From the NCBI GenBank assembly GCA_001899205.1, contig MKVL01000038.1, positions 187,938 through 251,937 on the forward strand: 64,000 nt of DNA, in the 5' to 3' direction. Position numbers and translations under genes: made by a program. Positions 36,916 through 45,262 of the stretch are shown here, piece after piece. The notes below the pieces were generated by a model. The model worked only from the letters and a program-made list of their open reading frames with translations, had not been told where the DNA came from and searched no databases. The DNA comes from Mesorhizobium sp. 65-26 (GTDB taxonomy: Bacteria > Pseudomonadota > Alphaproteobacteria > Rhizobiales > Rhizobiaceae). Every line of letters starts with the position of its first letter. The stretch's first letter is position 1.

Positions 36916-37410
36916 ATGAGCGAGACAAACGCTACGTTTCAGGCCGACGAGCCGTTTTTCCAGGCGCTGCTGACGCCGCACCGGTCGCTTGGCCGCACCG
37001 GCTTCGCCATTCTGATGGGCGCGCTGCTGTTCGGGTGGATGGTGACCGGAGCGATCTTCCTGGCGCACGGCGCCTGGCCGGTCTTCGGTTTCTTCGGCCT
37101 CGATGTGGTCGCCGTCTACATCGCCTTTCGCGTCAACTATCGCGCCGCGCGCGCCCGCGAGGAGGTGTCGGTCTCGCGCACCAGCCTCGACATTCGCAAG
37201 ACGGCGCCTTCGGGCAAGTCGGAAGCGCATCGCTTCAATCCGTTCTGGGCGCGCTTCTCGGTTTCGCGCCATGCCGAGATCGGCATCACCCGGATGATCG
37301 TCGAGGGACAGGGAAAACAGGTGCCGATCGGCGGTTTCCTCAATCCCGACGACCGCGAGAGCTTCGCCACCGCCTTCTCGCGTGCCCTGGCCAGCGCCAA
37401 GGCGCGCTGA
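36916..37410 (+). CDS. DUF2244 membrane protein
   Basis: 164 residues. Two membrane spans (residues 30-49 and 55-72) precede a soluble C-terminal domain with FNPFWARFSVSRHAE and GGFLNPDDRESFA, as in DUF2244. Its ATG is 23 bp from the nth start in the opposite direction, so both promoters overlap the genes' 5' ends. Function unknown. Confidence 0.85.
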   Translation: MSETNATFQADEPFFQALLTPHRSLGRTGFAILMGALLFGWMVTGAIFLAHGAWPVFGFFGLDVVAVYIAFRVNYRAARAREEVSVSRTSLDIRKTAPSGKSEAHRFNPFWARFSVSRHAEIGITRMIVEGQGKQVPIGGFLNPDDRESFATAFSRALASAKAR

Positions 37411-37422
37411 GTTCGTTGCTCC

Positions 37423-38241
37423 TCAAAAGCGGTAGCGCAACAGCCTGCCGACGCCGCGCAGCGGCCTGATGCGGCCCCACAGCCGCGCGAACAGCCCCGA
37501 AAGCCAGTTCATGCGCGCGGCGTGCTCCGGCCGGTAGGCCGGCTCGTCCTCGATCAGCAGGAGGCCTAGCACCTTGTCTTCCAGTTCGTGCGGTTCCTGG
37601 ATGGCCCACTCGACCTCTGCGCCGGTCGCGCGGAACGATGGGTTGAGCCGCAGCAGCTTCAACCCGAGCCGGTTGTAGACGTCGCAGACCAGTTCGCCGC
37701 CGTTGGGGAAATGCTGGACCAGCCTTGAAAGCAGGTCCACCCCGCTGTCGGCGGTGAGATAGGGCGTCAGCCCTTCCGCCACGACGAAGACGGGGCGATC
37801 GTTCGGGATTGCGGCCAGCCAGACGGGATCGGTCACCGACGACGCCACCAGATGATGGCGATCACGCGCCGGATAGAGCTTGCGCCTTAGCTCGACGACT
37901 TCGGGATAGTCGACGTCATACCAGTCCACGCCAGGCGGTGGATCGATCCGCCATGGCCGCGTGTCGAGCCCGCATCCCAGATGCAGCACGATCGCCTCCG
38001 GATGCTTCGCCAGGTAGTCGGACGTCCATCGGTCCAGAACGCTGGCGCGGATGGCGAGCCCGGCGGCGAGATTGCCGTCGACCTTGAGCCTAGAGAAATC
38101 ATAGTCGATCCGGCTCACCGCCGCCTCTGCGAACCTGTCCTTCAGCAGTGAGTCGGGTATGCGGCTTTCCAGGGCCTTGCCGTAAAGAGTGATCAGAAGA
38201 GTTTCCTTTTCCTTGCTGAGTTTTACCTTCTCCAAGGTCAT
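37423..38241 (-). CDS. SAM-dependent methyltransferase, leucine-carboxyl/Tcmp family
   Basis: 272 residues. The SAM site EAIVLHLGCGLDTRPWRI (residues ~85-102) and WYDVDYPEVVELRR match the PPM1/LCMT-like (Tcmp) family. VFVVAEGLTPYL is the post-motif strand. The family methylates small carboxylates or phosphonates, and the substrate here is unknown. ATG 38241 has GGAGAT upstream. It converges on the DUF2244 gene, 12 bp apart. Confidence 0.87.
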   Translation of the reverse strand: MTLEKVKLSKEKETLLITLYGKALESRIPDSLLKDRFAEAAVSRIDYDFSRLKVDGNLAAGLAIRASVLDRWTSDYLAKHPEAIVLHLGCGLDTRPWRIDPPPGVDWYDVDYPEVVELRRKLYPARDRHHLVASSVTDPVWLAAIPNDRPVFVVAEGLTPYLTADSGVDLLSRLVQHFPNGGELVCDVYNRLGLKLLRLNPSFRATGAEVEWAIQEPHELEDKVLGLLLIEDEPAYRPEHAARMNWLSGLFARLWGRIRPLRGVGRLLRYRF

Positions 38242-38358
38242 GCGTATCTCCGTTCGGCGCGCCCGCCCCCCGTATGTGGGCAGGTTGCTGGACAAAGCAA
38301 GTTTCGGGTGGCGAAGCAGCGTCCGAGGGGCGATATTCGCCACCAAGGAGACAAACCC

Positions 38359-39237
38359 ATGAACGCGCAGACCGCTATTCTTCAGAAGGACATCACGCCG
38401 CAAGGCGGCGACTACGAAATCGTGCGCCGAGTGATCGAAAAGATCAGCCTCGACTATCGCGACCAGCCCTCACTGGAGGACCTGGCGGATGAGGTCGGCG
38501 AAACACCGACCGGCCTGCAGAAACTGTTCACACGCTGGGCCGGCCTGTCGCCCAAGGCCTTTTTGCAGGCAGTGACGCTGGACCATGCGCGGCGGCTGCT
38601 CGATTCCGGCATGCCGCTGCTCGAAACCTCCTTCGAACTCGGCATGTCCGGTCCCGGCCGCCTGCACGATCTGTTCATCACCCATGAAGCGATGTCGCCG
38701 GGCGACTACAAGACGCGCGGCGCCGGCCTGATGATGCGCTACGGCTATCACATCTCGCCCTTCGGCCTCGCCCTGATCATGGTCACCGACCGGGGCCTCG
38801 CCGGCCTTGCCTTCGCTGATCCCGGCAGCGAGCGCGATGCCTTCGCCGACATGTCGGCGCGCTGGCCAAACGCGACCTATGTCGAGGACATGGCCGCGAC
38901 GGGTCCCTACGCGGCGCGGATTTTCGATCCGACGCTGTGGCGGGCGGACCAGCCGCTGCACGCCGTCATGATCGGCACCGATTTTCAGGTGCGCGTCTGG
39001 GAGGCGCTGCTGAAAATCCCGATGGGCAAGGCCCGCACCTATTCCTCGATCGCCGCCAGCATCGGCGCGCCGAGCGCCAGTCGCGCCGTGGGCGCCGCCA
39101 ACGGCGCCAACCCGATCTCCTTCGTGGTTCCCTGTCACCGCGCCATCGGCAAATCCGGCGCGCTCACCGGCTACCACTGGGGATTGACCCGCAAGCGCGC
39201 CATTCTCGGCTGGGAAGCGGGACAGGTCACCGGCTGA
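38359..39237 (+). CDS. HTH-fused O6-methylguanine-DNA methyltransferase (Ada-like)
   Basis: 292 residues. The N-terminal AraC-type HTH spans residues ~20-105 (SLEDLADEVGETPTGLQKLF, then SFELGMSGPGRLHDLF), followed by the methyltransferase domain. The active-site PCHR motif lies near residue 261 (ISFVVPCHRAIGKSG). It irreversibly removes alkyl groups from O6-guanine. Unlike E. coli Ada it lacks the N-terminal zinc/Cys phosphotriester domain, so it may not be an activator. ATG 38359 has CAAGGAGACAAACCC upstream. Confidence 0.93.
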   Translation: MNAQTAILQKDITPQGGDYEIVRRVIEKISLDYRDQPSLEDLADEVGETPTGLQKLFTRWAGLSPKAFLQAVTLDHARRLLDSGMPLLETSFELGMSGPGRLHDLFITHEAMSPGDYKTRGAGLMMRYGYHISPFGLALIMVTDRGLAGLAFADPGSERDAFADMSARWPNATYVEDMAATGPYAARIFDPTLWRADQPLHAVMIGTDFQVRVWEALLKIPMGKARTYSSIAASIGAPSASRAVGAANGANPISFVVPCHRAIGKSGALTGYHWGLTRKRAILGWEAGQVTG

Positions 39238-39359
39238 TCCGTCCCCTTTCCGGCCACCATTGGACAGATGTTGGGAGAGGAACCCGCGTCCCGCTTTCAA
39301 CGCTGGCAAGCCGTGACGTTCCGGAGTAGCTTCCCGCGCGATTTGCTGGAGGCTATTTC

Positions 39360-40262
39360 TTGATTATCGTTATCGGCTCGATCAACCTCGACCTCATTGC
39401 CAATGTCGACCGTCTGCCGGCCCCCGGCGAAACGGTCCACGGCTCCGGCTTCGCCACGGCGCCGGGGGGCAAGGGCGCCAATCAGGCGCTAGCCGCCGCC
39501 CGTGCCGGCGTTGCCGTGCGTATGGTGGGCGCGGTCGGCAAGGACAGCTTCGCCGCCGAGGCGCTGGCCCTGTTGCGCGACGGCAAGGTGGATCTGTCCG
39601 GGGTTGCCGAGACATTCGCCTCCACCGGAACCGCGCTGATCATGGTCGGCGACGATGGCGAGAACATCATCGCCGTGGTGCCGGGCGCCAATGGCTCTGT
39701 GCTGCCGGGCGATCTTTCCAAGGCCTTCCTCAGGAAGGGCGACGTGGTGCTGCTGCAGCACGAGATCCCGCTGCAGACGGTCAGCGCCGCGCTGGACGCC
39801 GCCAGAGGCGCTGGCGCCGTCACCGTGCTCAACACAGCGCCCTTCAGCCGCGATGCGGCCGCTTTCCTCGGCAAGGCCGACTACGTAGTCGCCAACGAGA
39901 CCGAGTTCGACCTCTATGCGGAAGCCATGTCCCTTAAGGGCGCCGACCGGCCAGCCCGCATGCGCGATTTCGCCGCCCAGACCGGCCGCACCATCGTCGT
40001 CACCCTCGGCGGCGATGGCGTGCTGGCGGCAACCCCGACAGATTTCCTCCAGGTGGCGGCGCTCAAGATCACGCCGGTCGACACGGTCGGCGCCGGCGAT
40101 ACGTTCTGCGGCTATCTCGCCGCCGGCCTGTCGACCGGCCTCGGGCTGGAGCAGGCGCTGGCCCGCGCCGCCGCGGCGGGCTCGCTGGCCTGCCTCAAGC
40201 CCGGCGCGCAGCCCGCCATCCCGCTGGCGGCCGACGTCGAGCAGGCGATGCGCCAGGCCTAA
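39360..40262 (+). CDS. rbsK: Ribokinase
   Basis: 300 residues, PfkB family. The N-terminal IIVIGSINLDLIANVDRLP and GGKGANQALAAARAG match ribokinase motif 1, and DTVGAGDTFCGYLAAGL is motif 2 with the catalytic Asp. It converts ribose released by nucleoside hydrolases to ribose-5-phosphate. TTG 39360 has CTGGAGG upstream. It stands 38 bp before an amidase gene; no ribose transporter is adjacent. Confidence 0.93.
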   Translation: MIIVIGSINLDLIANVDRLPAPGETVHGSGFATAPGGKGANQALAAARAGVAVRMVGAVGKDSFAAEALALLRDGKVDLSGVAETFASTGTALIMVGDDGENIIAVVPGANGSVLPGDLSKAFLRKGDVVLLQHEIPLQTVSAALDAARGAGAVTVLNTAPFSRDAAAFLGKADYVVANETEFDLYAEAMSLKGADRPARMRDFAAQTGRTIVVTLGGDGVLAATPTDFLQVAALKITPVDTVGAGDTFCGYLAAGLSTGLGLEQALARAAAAGSLACLKPGAQPAIPLAADVEQAMRQA

Positions 40263-40300
40263 TCGCCCGGGCGCGGCGGGACATGAGATCGGAGCCGAGC

Positions 40301-41794
40301 ATGAGCACGCGGAATCCAGCGCCGGACGGAACGGAAGAGACGGCGCGGCCGCGCACGAAACTGCCGATCCCGCCCGCCGGCGACATCTGCCGCCAGTCCG
40401 CCACCGATCTCGCGGCCGGCATCCGGCGCCGGGATTTTTCCGTGCGCGAGGTGGCCGCCGCATTCCTTGAACGGATCGAGGCGGTCAACCCGCTGGTCAA
40501 TGCCATCGTCTCGCTCCGGGATCCCGCCGACGTCCTCGCCGAAGCCGAAGCGGCCGACGCGCGCCTGGTGCGTGGGGAACCGACAGGATCGTTGTTCGGC
40601 CTGCCCATCGCGATCAAGGACCTTGCCCTGACGACGGGGCTCAAGACGACCTTCGGCTCGCCGATCTTCGCTGATTTCGTGCCCGACGAGGACGACATCT
40701 TCGTCGAGCGCATGCGCCGGGCCGGAGCGATCTTCATCGGCAAGACCAACGTTCCCGAATTCGGGCTCGGCTCCAACACCTACAATCCCGTGTTCGGCCC
40801 GACGCTCAACGCTTTCGATCCCGCCTGGACCGCGGGCGGGTCGAGCGGCGGCGCGGCGGTCGCGCTGGCGCTCGACATGGTCCCGGTCGCCGACGGCAGC
40901 GATTTCGGCGGTTCGCTGCGCAATCCCGCCGCCTACAACAACGTATACGGCCTGCGCCCTTCGCAAGGCCTGGTGCCCGCCGGTCCGAGCTTCGATGTCT
41001 TTCACGCGCAGATGGGCGTCGAGGGACCGATGGGCCGCAATGTGCGTGACATCGCGCTGCTGCTTGACGAACAGGCGGGCTATCATCCGACCGCGCCGCT
41101 CTCGCTCGACGGGCAAGGCTCCTTTCTCGAGGGACTTCAACGGGCGGCCGCGGGTGGCCGCGTCGCCTGGCTCGGCGATCTCGGCGGCCAGCTTCCGATG
41201 GAACCGGGCATTCTCGATCTTTGCGAGGCAGGCCTCGGCCGCTTCGAGGGCGCCTCGTTCCACAGCGAGGCGCTGGCGCCGGACATCGACGTCGAGGGGC
41301 TCTGGCAGGCCTTCGTCGTCCTGCGCCAGGCAACGAGCGGCTGCGCCCTCAAGACACTGCACGACGATCCCGCCAAACGCGCGCTGCTCAAGCCGGAAGC
41401 GGTTTGGGAAGTCGAGGGGGCGATGCGTCTTGGCGCGCAGGAAATCCACGCCGCCACGGTGCGGCGCACCGCCTGGCACAAGACCCTGTTGTCGATCTTC
41501 GATCGCTTCGACCTCATCGCACTGCCCACCGCGCAGGTCTTTCCCTTCGACGTCGCCACCCATTGGCCGCGCCAGGTAGCCGGCCGCGAAATGGACAGCT
41601 ATCACCGCTGGATGCAGGTTTCGGCTTTCGCCACCCTGGGCGGCTGCCCGGCGCTGAACGTTCCGGTCGGCTTCGACGGACAGGGACGGCCGATGGGCAT
41701 GCAACTGATCGGCCGGCCGCGCGGCGACCTCGCGGTGCTGCGGGCGGGAGCCGCCTATGAGACCACCCTGCCATGGGATGCAGGGGCAAGCTAG
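40301..41794 (+). CDS. Amidase-signature family hydrolase
   Basis: 497 residues. The Ser-cisSer-Lys triad is visible: Lys in GLPIAIKDLALTTG, cis-Ser in WTAGGSSGGAAVALAL, and the nucleophile Ser in DGSDFGGSLRNPAAY. The family cleaves amides or acts as a Glu/Asp-tRNA amidotransferase subunit; here it is a stand-alone amidase, since no GatB/C are present. The start is ATG 40301 with CGGAG upstream; ATG 40283 would add six residues. Substrate unknown. Confidence 0.93.
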   Translation: MSTRNPAPDGTEETARPRTKLPIPPAGDICRQSATDLAAGIRRRDFSVREVAAAFLERIEAVNPLVNAIVSLRDPADVLAEAEAADARLVRGEPTGSLFGLPIAIKDLALTTGLKTTFGSPIFADFVPDEDDIFVERMRRAGAIFIGKTNVPEFGLGSNTYNPVFGPTLNAFDPAWTAGGSSGGAAVALALDMVPVADGSDFGGSLRNPAAYNNVYGLRPSQGLVPAGPSFDVFHAQMGVEGPMGRNVRDIALLLDEQAGYHPTAPLSLDGQGSFLEGLQRAAAGGRVAWLGDLGGQLPMEPGILDLCEAGLGRFEGASFHSEALAPDIDVEGLWQAFVVLRQATSGCALKTLHDDPAKRALLKPEAVWEVEGAMRLGAQEIHAATVRRTAWHKTLLSIFDRFDLIALPTAQVFPFDVATHWPRQVAGREMDSYHRWMQVSAFATLGGCPALNVPVGFDGQGRPMGMQLIGRPRGDLAVLRAGAAYETTLPWDAGAS

Positions 41795-41834
41795 CTTTAT
41801 CCCGGCAGGCGCGAAGCCGTTTCCGGCATGTGGC

Positions 41835-42299
41835 CTAACCAGCCTTGGCGAAGTCACCGACCTCGCCCTCGGCCGCTTCCAGCCATGCGTCACGGCCGAT
41901 GATCAGCGTCGAGGTGTTGCGGCCGGTGCCGCAGACGATTTCGTCGAGTTTCAACACTGCGCGATCGATGAGGACACGCGCGCTGCCGATCGGCAGGGGC
42001 ACGATGCCGCCCTGCTCCATGTCCAGCTCCGTCCGCACATGCTCCGCCTCGGCCAGCCGCAGGTCGGCCCGGCGCAATCCGAGCGCGTCGGCGATCTTCT
42101 TGTAATCGGCCCGATCGGCCGCACGCAGGGCGACGATGGCAAACCCGCCCGGCCTTGCGAATGTCAGGCCCTTGACCATCTTGGCGGGGTCCAGCGACAG
42201 GATCGCCTTGGCGTCGTCGAATGAAATAAGCGGCGCATGCGTCTCGACCGCGTATCGCGCGCCACACTCTTCCAGGAAGCGCTTGACCGAAGGGCTCAT
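41835..42299 (-). CDS. YbaK/EbsC-family aminoacyl-tRNA deacylase-like protein
   Basis: 154 residues. The family pattern is present: SVKRFLEECGARY, MVKGLTFAR, then GSARVLIDRAVL and NTSTLIIGRDAWL. Family members hydrolyse misacylated tRNAs such as Cys-tRNAPro. ATG 42299 begins the domain; a longer upstream reading adds unsupported sequence. Convergent with the amidase gene. Confidence 0.88.
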   Translation of the reverse strand: MSPSVKRFLEECGARYAVETHAPLISFDDAKAILSLDPAKMVKGLTFARPGGFAIVALRAADRADYKKIADALGLRRADLRLAEAEHVRTELDMEQGGIVPLPIGSARVLIDRAVLKLDEIVCGTGRNTSTLIIGRDAWLEAAEGEVGDFAKAG

Positions 42300-42546
42300 G
42301 CGTCCGCCGTCTCCGCCTGCCGCGCCGGATGCCTCTGCGCCGGCTCCATGAGGGTGGCGCAGGATCGGCCAGCCGGCGTCGAAGTCAAGCCCGTGGCTTC
42401 CTTGCCGGCCACACTCCTGGCATCCCCCCTGACGGGCGCCCCATGGTCGATCGCCGATGGAAATGACACCGGCTTGCGCCGGAATGAGCGCCATGCATTG
42501 ATGGCGCCGCCGCGTCAAAGCCGCGCCTTGCTGGAGGAAACAAGCC

Positions 42547-43161
42547 GTGTCGCTCGAACTCTATGCCGCCTATGTCCTTGCCTGCATCGTCATCATCCTG
42601 GTGCCCGGACCGACGGTCACGCTGATCATCGCCAACAGCATCCGCCATGGCTCGCGCGCTGGTCTTGCCAACGTCGTCGGCACCCAGGCTGGTCTCGCCA
42701 TCATGATCGCCATCGTCGGCATCGGCCTCAACACGCTGATCGCTGGCATGGGCCACTGGTTCGAATGGGTGCGGCTGATCGGCGCCGCCTACCTGATCTG
42801 GATGGGCGTGCAGATGTTCCGTTCCAAGGGCGCCCTGAACCCCGACGGATCGGCCAGGAAACCGCGCGGCGGCTTCTTCCTGCAGGGTTTCCTGGTGGCG
42901 ATCAGCAACCCGAAGACGCTTGTGTTCTTCGGCGCGTTCTTTCCCCAGTTCATCACGCCGCAGGGCAACTACACGCTGCAGATCGTCGTCATGGGCCTGA
43001 CGGCGATGATCTTTGCCGCCATGTCGGATTCCACCTATGCGCTGGCCGCCGGTCGGGCCGGACGCCTGCTGTCGGCCAGTCGCATCAAGCTCATGTCCAG
43101 GATCAGCGGCAGCTTCCTGGTCGGCGGCGGACTGTGGCTGGCATTCTCGAAGGCAAAATAA
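42547..43161 (+). CDS. LysE-family amino-acid exporter
   Basis: 204 residues with six membrane spans. The start SLELYAAYVLACIVIILVPG and the segment GPTVTLIIANSIRHG are classic for LysE/RhtB exporters. Also GFLVAISNPKTLVFFGAFFP (NPK motif). It exports amino acids or analogues across the inner membrane. GTG 42547 has CTGGAGG upstream. The 247 bp before it, shared with the divergent YbaK gene, hold only a small CCGGC/GCCGG hairpin at 42469-42482. Confidence 0.9.
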   Translation: MSLELYAAYVLACIVIILVPGPTVTLIIANSIRHGSRAGLANVVGTQAGLAIMIAIVGIGLNTLIAGMGHWFEWVRLIGAAYLIWMGVQMFRSKGALNPDGSARKPRGGFFLQGFLVAISNPKTLVFFGAFFPQFITPQGNYTLQIVVMGLTAMIFAAMSDSTYALAAGRAGRLLSASRIKLMSRISGSFLVGGGLWLAFSKAK

Positions 43162-43261
43162 CAGCAACGATCATCTGCCAGGGGCGCGATCGCCGGTAAC
43201 GACATGTCGGCGATTGAAGGTCCTTTCGTTTGTCATTACATGATTTGACATCGGGGGCACT

Positions 43262-43582
43262 GTGTCTGCACTGCCAACTTATGAAGGTTTTAAGAAGAAC
43301 GCGCCAAGCGTCATCTTCTGTTGCGGTTTGCTGGCGATACTCCTCGTGCAGGCCCGCAACAAATGGACGAATGACGCAATCCCGATCCGATCGGTCGATG
43401 CGGTGGGCGCGACGGTCAAAAGCGTCCAATGGGACAAAAGCCCAGTTATCTACGTCCTGGCCCTTGATGACGGTTCATTGGTTCTTGTCGAGGACGAACG
43501 TCCTCGTCTCATAGGCTCACGCGTCGGCATCGAGCGTGTCACGCGCGCCAACGATTTCGTCTTCTATCGGTTTGCCGATTGA
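43262..43582 (+). CDS. Small membrane-anchored protein of unknown family
   Basis: 106 residues. One hydrophobic segment at residues 15-30 (SVIFCCGLLAILLVQA) anchors a C-terminal soluble part (VYVLALDDGSLVLVEDERP) with beta character and charged patches. GTG 43262 follows a GGGGG stretch. I do not recognise it. It is convergent with the nucleoside-hydrolase gene beyond a hairpin at 43645-43681. Confidence 0.6.
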   Translation: MSALPTYEGFKKNAPSVIFCCGLLAILLVQARNKWTNDAIPIRSVDAVGATVKSVQWDKSPVIYVLALDDGSLVLVEDERPRLIGSRVGIERVTRANDFVFYRFAD

Positions 43583-43644
43583 GGGATTGCAACCGGCGCC
43601 CGTGGCCACGCGACTCTGACTTGTCTCGTCGGCGGTAGGTCTGC

Positions 43645-43681
43645 GAGGGGCAGCATCGGACATGTCGCGACGATGCCCCTC
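43645..43681. terminator. Hairpin between convergent genes, terminator-like
   Basis: GAGGG (43645-43649) and GCATCG (43653-43658) pair with CGATGC (43671-43676) and CCCTC (43677-43681), 11 bp in all with a 3-nt bulge and a 12-nt loop. No T-run follows on either strand, so intrinsic termination is only weakly supported. Its position between two gene ends suits a bidirectional stop. Confidence 0.4.
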
Positions 43682-43689
43682 AGGATGGC

Positions 43690-44631
43690 TTAAAGCCGCC
43701 CCAGGCGCTCCACCAGCAGCGCGAAGAAGCCGTCATGGTCGATGTCGCGCATCACCAGGGCGTTCTTCTCCCGCTTGGTAACGCCCCACCAGTCGACAAC
43801 GGTCATACCCATGGTGAGTTCCGAGCCGGTCTCGATGGTGACGTTGCAATGGCGTCCCTTGAACAGCTCCGGCTTCAGCAGATAAGCGATGACGCAGGGG
43901 TCGTGCAGCGGGCCGCCATCCGTCCCGTATTTGCCCTCGTCGTAGCGCTCGAAGAACTCAAGCATCTCGGCGGTGGCGATGCCGACCCGGGTGCCAAGCG
44001 CGCGGAAGGCCTGGGTGCGCTTGGCCGTGGTCAGCGCCTTGTGGGTGACGTCGAGCGGCATCATGACGATCGGGATGCCCGACTTGAACACGACATCGGC
44101 GGCCTGCGGATCGACATAGATGTTGAATTCGGCCGCCGGGGTGATGTTGCCGCCTTCGAAGAAGCCGCCGCCCATCAGCACGATTTCCTTGATGCGCGGC
44201 GCGATGCGCGGCTCGCGAATCAGCGCCAGGGCAATGTTTGTGAGCGGCCCGAGCGGGCAGAGCGTGATGGTGCCGCTCTCTTCGCGCATCAGCGTCTCGA
44301 CGATGAAGTCGACCGCGTACTGCTCCTGCAGCGGCATGGTCGGCTCGGGCAACTGCGGCCCGTTGAGGCCGGTCTTGCCATGCACTTCCTCGGCTGTGAC
44401 GAGCGTGCGCGCCAGCGGCCGGATGGCACCGGCATAGACCTTGGTCTCGGGCTTGCCGGCAAGCTCGCAGATTTTGCGGGCATTGGTTTGCGTCAGCTTC
44501 AGCGGCACGTTTCCGGCGACGGCGGTAATGCCGACGATGTCGAGCTCCGGGCTGCCGAGCGCCAGCAGAATGGCGACGGCATCATCCTGGCCGGGATCCG
44601 TGTCGATGATGATCTTACGGGACTGGGGCAT
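43690..44631 (-). CDS. Nucleoside hydrolase (IUNH family)
   Basis: 313 residues. The canonical motif is at residues 10-17 (DTDPGQDD), followed by GPLTNIALALIREP and the MGGGFFEGGN strand loop, then the PLHDPCVIA histidine motif. It is nearest the well-studied preQ0-free, ribose-releasing enzymes. ATG 44631 starts the domain; a longer frame upstream adds 33 unrelated residues. It is divergent from hsp20, whose heat-shock promoter lies just upstream of its start. Third such enzyme in the window. Confidence 0.93.
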   Translation of the reverse strand: MPQSRKIIIDTDPGQDDAVAILLALGSPELDIVGITAVAGNVPLKLTQTNARKICELAGKPETKVYAGAIRPLARTLVTAEEVHGKTGLNGPQLPEPTMPLQEQYAVDFIVETLMREESGTITLCPLGPLTNIALALIREPRIAPRIKEIVLMGGGFFEGGNITPAAEFNIYVDPQAADVVFKSGIPIVMMPLDVTHKALTTAKRTQAFRALGTRVGIATAEMLEFFERYDEGKYGTDGGPLHDPCVIAYLLKPELFKGRHCNVTIETGSELTMGMTVVDWWGVTKREKNALVMRDIDHDGFFALLVERLGRL

Positions 44632-44677
44632 TTCAATTCCTTGTCTGGGGAGTCTTTTTGGGCGGGCCTTGCGACGG

Positions 44678-44706
44678 CTTGAACTTGGCCGCGAGGCGGA
44701 CCATAT
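44678..44706 (+). promoter_or_regulatory. RpoH (sigma-32-type) promoter of hsp20
   Basis: CTTGAA (44678-44683) is followed after exactly 17 bp by CCATAT (44701-44706). This matches the rhizobial RpoH consensus CTTGAA-N17-CCATAT that I recall for Sinorhizobium. It lies 68 bp before the hsp20 start, leaving a leader of about 60 nt. The strength of the match on both hexamers and spacing makes it convincing. Confidence 0.85.
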
Positions 44707-44717
44707 CAACACCATCG

Positions 44718-44766
44718 GGAAAAATGCCATCCGGGTTTTTCCACTTTGTGTCGCTCTTGAGAGGAC
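44718..44766 (+). promoter_or_regulatory. ROSE-type RNA thermometer in the hsp20 leader
   Basis: Two hairpins fill the ~60-nt leader. Hairpin 1 pairs GGAAAAA (44718-44724) with TTTTTCC (44736-44742), a perfect 7-bp stem. Hairpin 2 (44750-44766) pairs GTC, then CTC, with GAG and GAC of the ribosome site GAGAGGAC, leaving G44753 bulged opposite the ribosome site and a TTGA loop. The segment TCGCT matches the U(U/C)GCU box of ROSE elements, where a bulged G is essential. Heating should melt hairpin 2 and expose the site. The first hsp20 ATG follows 8 nt later. Confidence 0.7.
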
Positions 44767-44774
44767 CGTGTAAC

Positions 44775-45200
44775 ATGAGCCGAATGACGCCCTTTTCCAG
44801 CCCGCTTCTGCTGGGTTTCGACGCGATGGAGAAAACCCTCGAGCGTCTGGCGAAATCGGGCGACAGCTACCCTCCCTACAACATCGAGCGCCTGCGCGGA
44901 GATGACGGCAAGACCGAAAGGCTGCGCATCACGCTGGCCGTGGCCGGCTTCGCGGAAAGCGATCTCGACGTCACCACGGAGGAGAACCAACTCGTCGTGC
45001 GTGGTCGTCAAAGCGACGACACCGAGCGCGAATTCCTGCACCGCGGCATCGCCGCGCGTCAGTTCCAGCGCTGTTTCGTGCTGGCCGACGGCATGCGGGT
45101 GATCGCGGCGGAACTGAAAAACGGTCTTCTGTCGATCGATCTCGACCGACCGGAGGCCGAACGACTGGTACGGAAAATAAACATATCGGTGAAAGACTGA
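44775..45200 (+). CDS. Hsp20-family small heat-shock protein (IbpA-like)
   Basis: 141 residues. The alpha-crystallin domain spans ~residues 35-125 (YNIERLRGDDGKTERLRITL, then LVVRGRQSDD and ADGMRVIAAELKNGLLSIDL). The N-terminus SPLLLGFDAMEKTLERLA is typical of class A rhizobial proteins. It holds unfolding proteins for the Hsp70 and ClpB systems. GAGAGGA lies 7-13 bp upstream. Its own promoter is RpoH-type and its leader looks like a ROSE thermometer. It is followed 62 bp later by the DUF1150 gene, as is usual. Confidence 0.93.
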   Translation: MSRMTPFSSPLLLGFDAMEKTLERLAKSGDSYPPYNIERLRGDDGKTERLRITLAVAGFAESDLDVTTEENQLVVRGRQSDDTEREFLHRGIAARQFQRCFVLADGMRVIAAELKNGLLSIDLDRPEAERLVRKINISVKD

Positions 45201-45262
45201 ACTTTGCCGATGGCTCTCATGCGGGACGGCCCGAGTGGCGTTCCGCGCCAAGGAGGCTTGAA

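Noticed and set aside
42469-42482. CCGGC/GCCGG hairpin between YbaK-like and LysE genes
   Set aside because: Only five base pairs with a 4-nt loop; this is common in GC-rich DNA.
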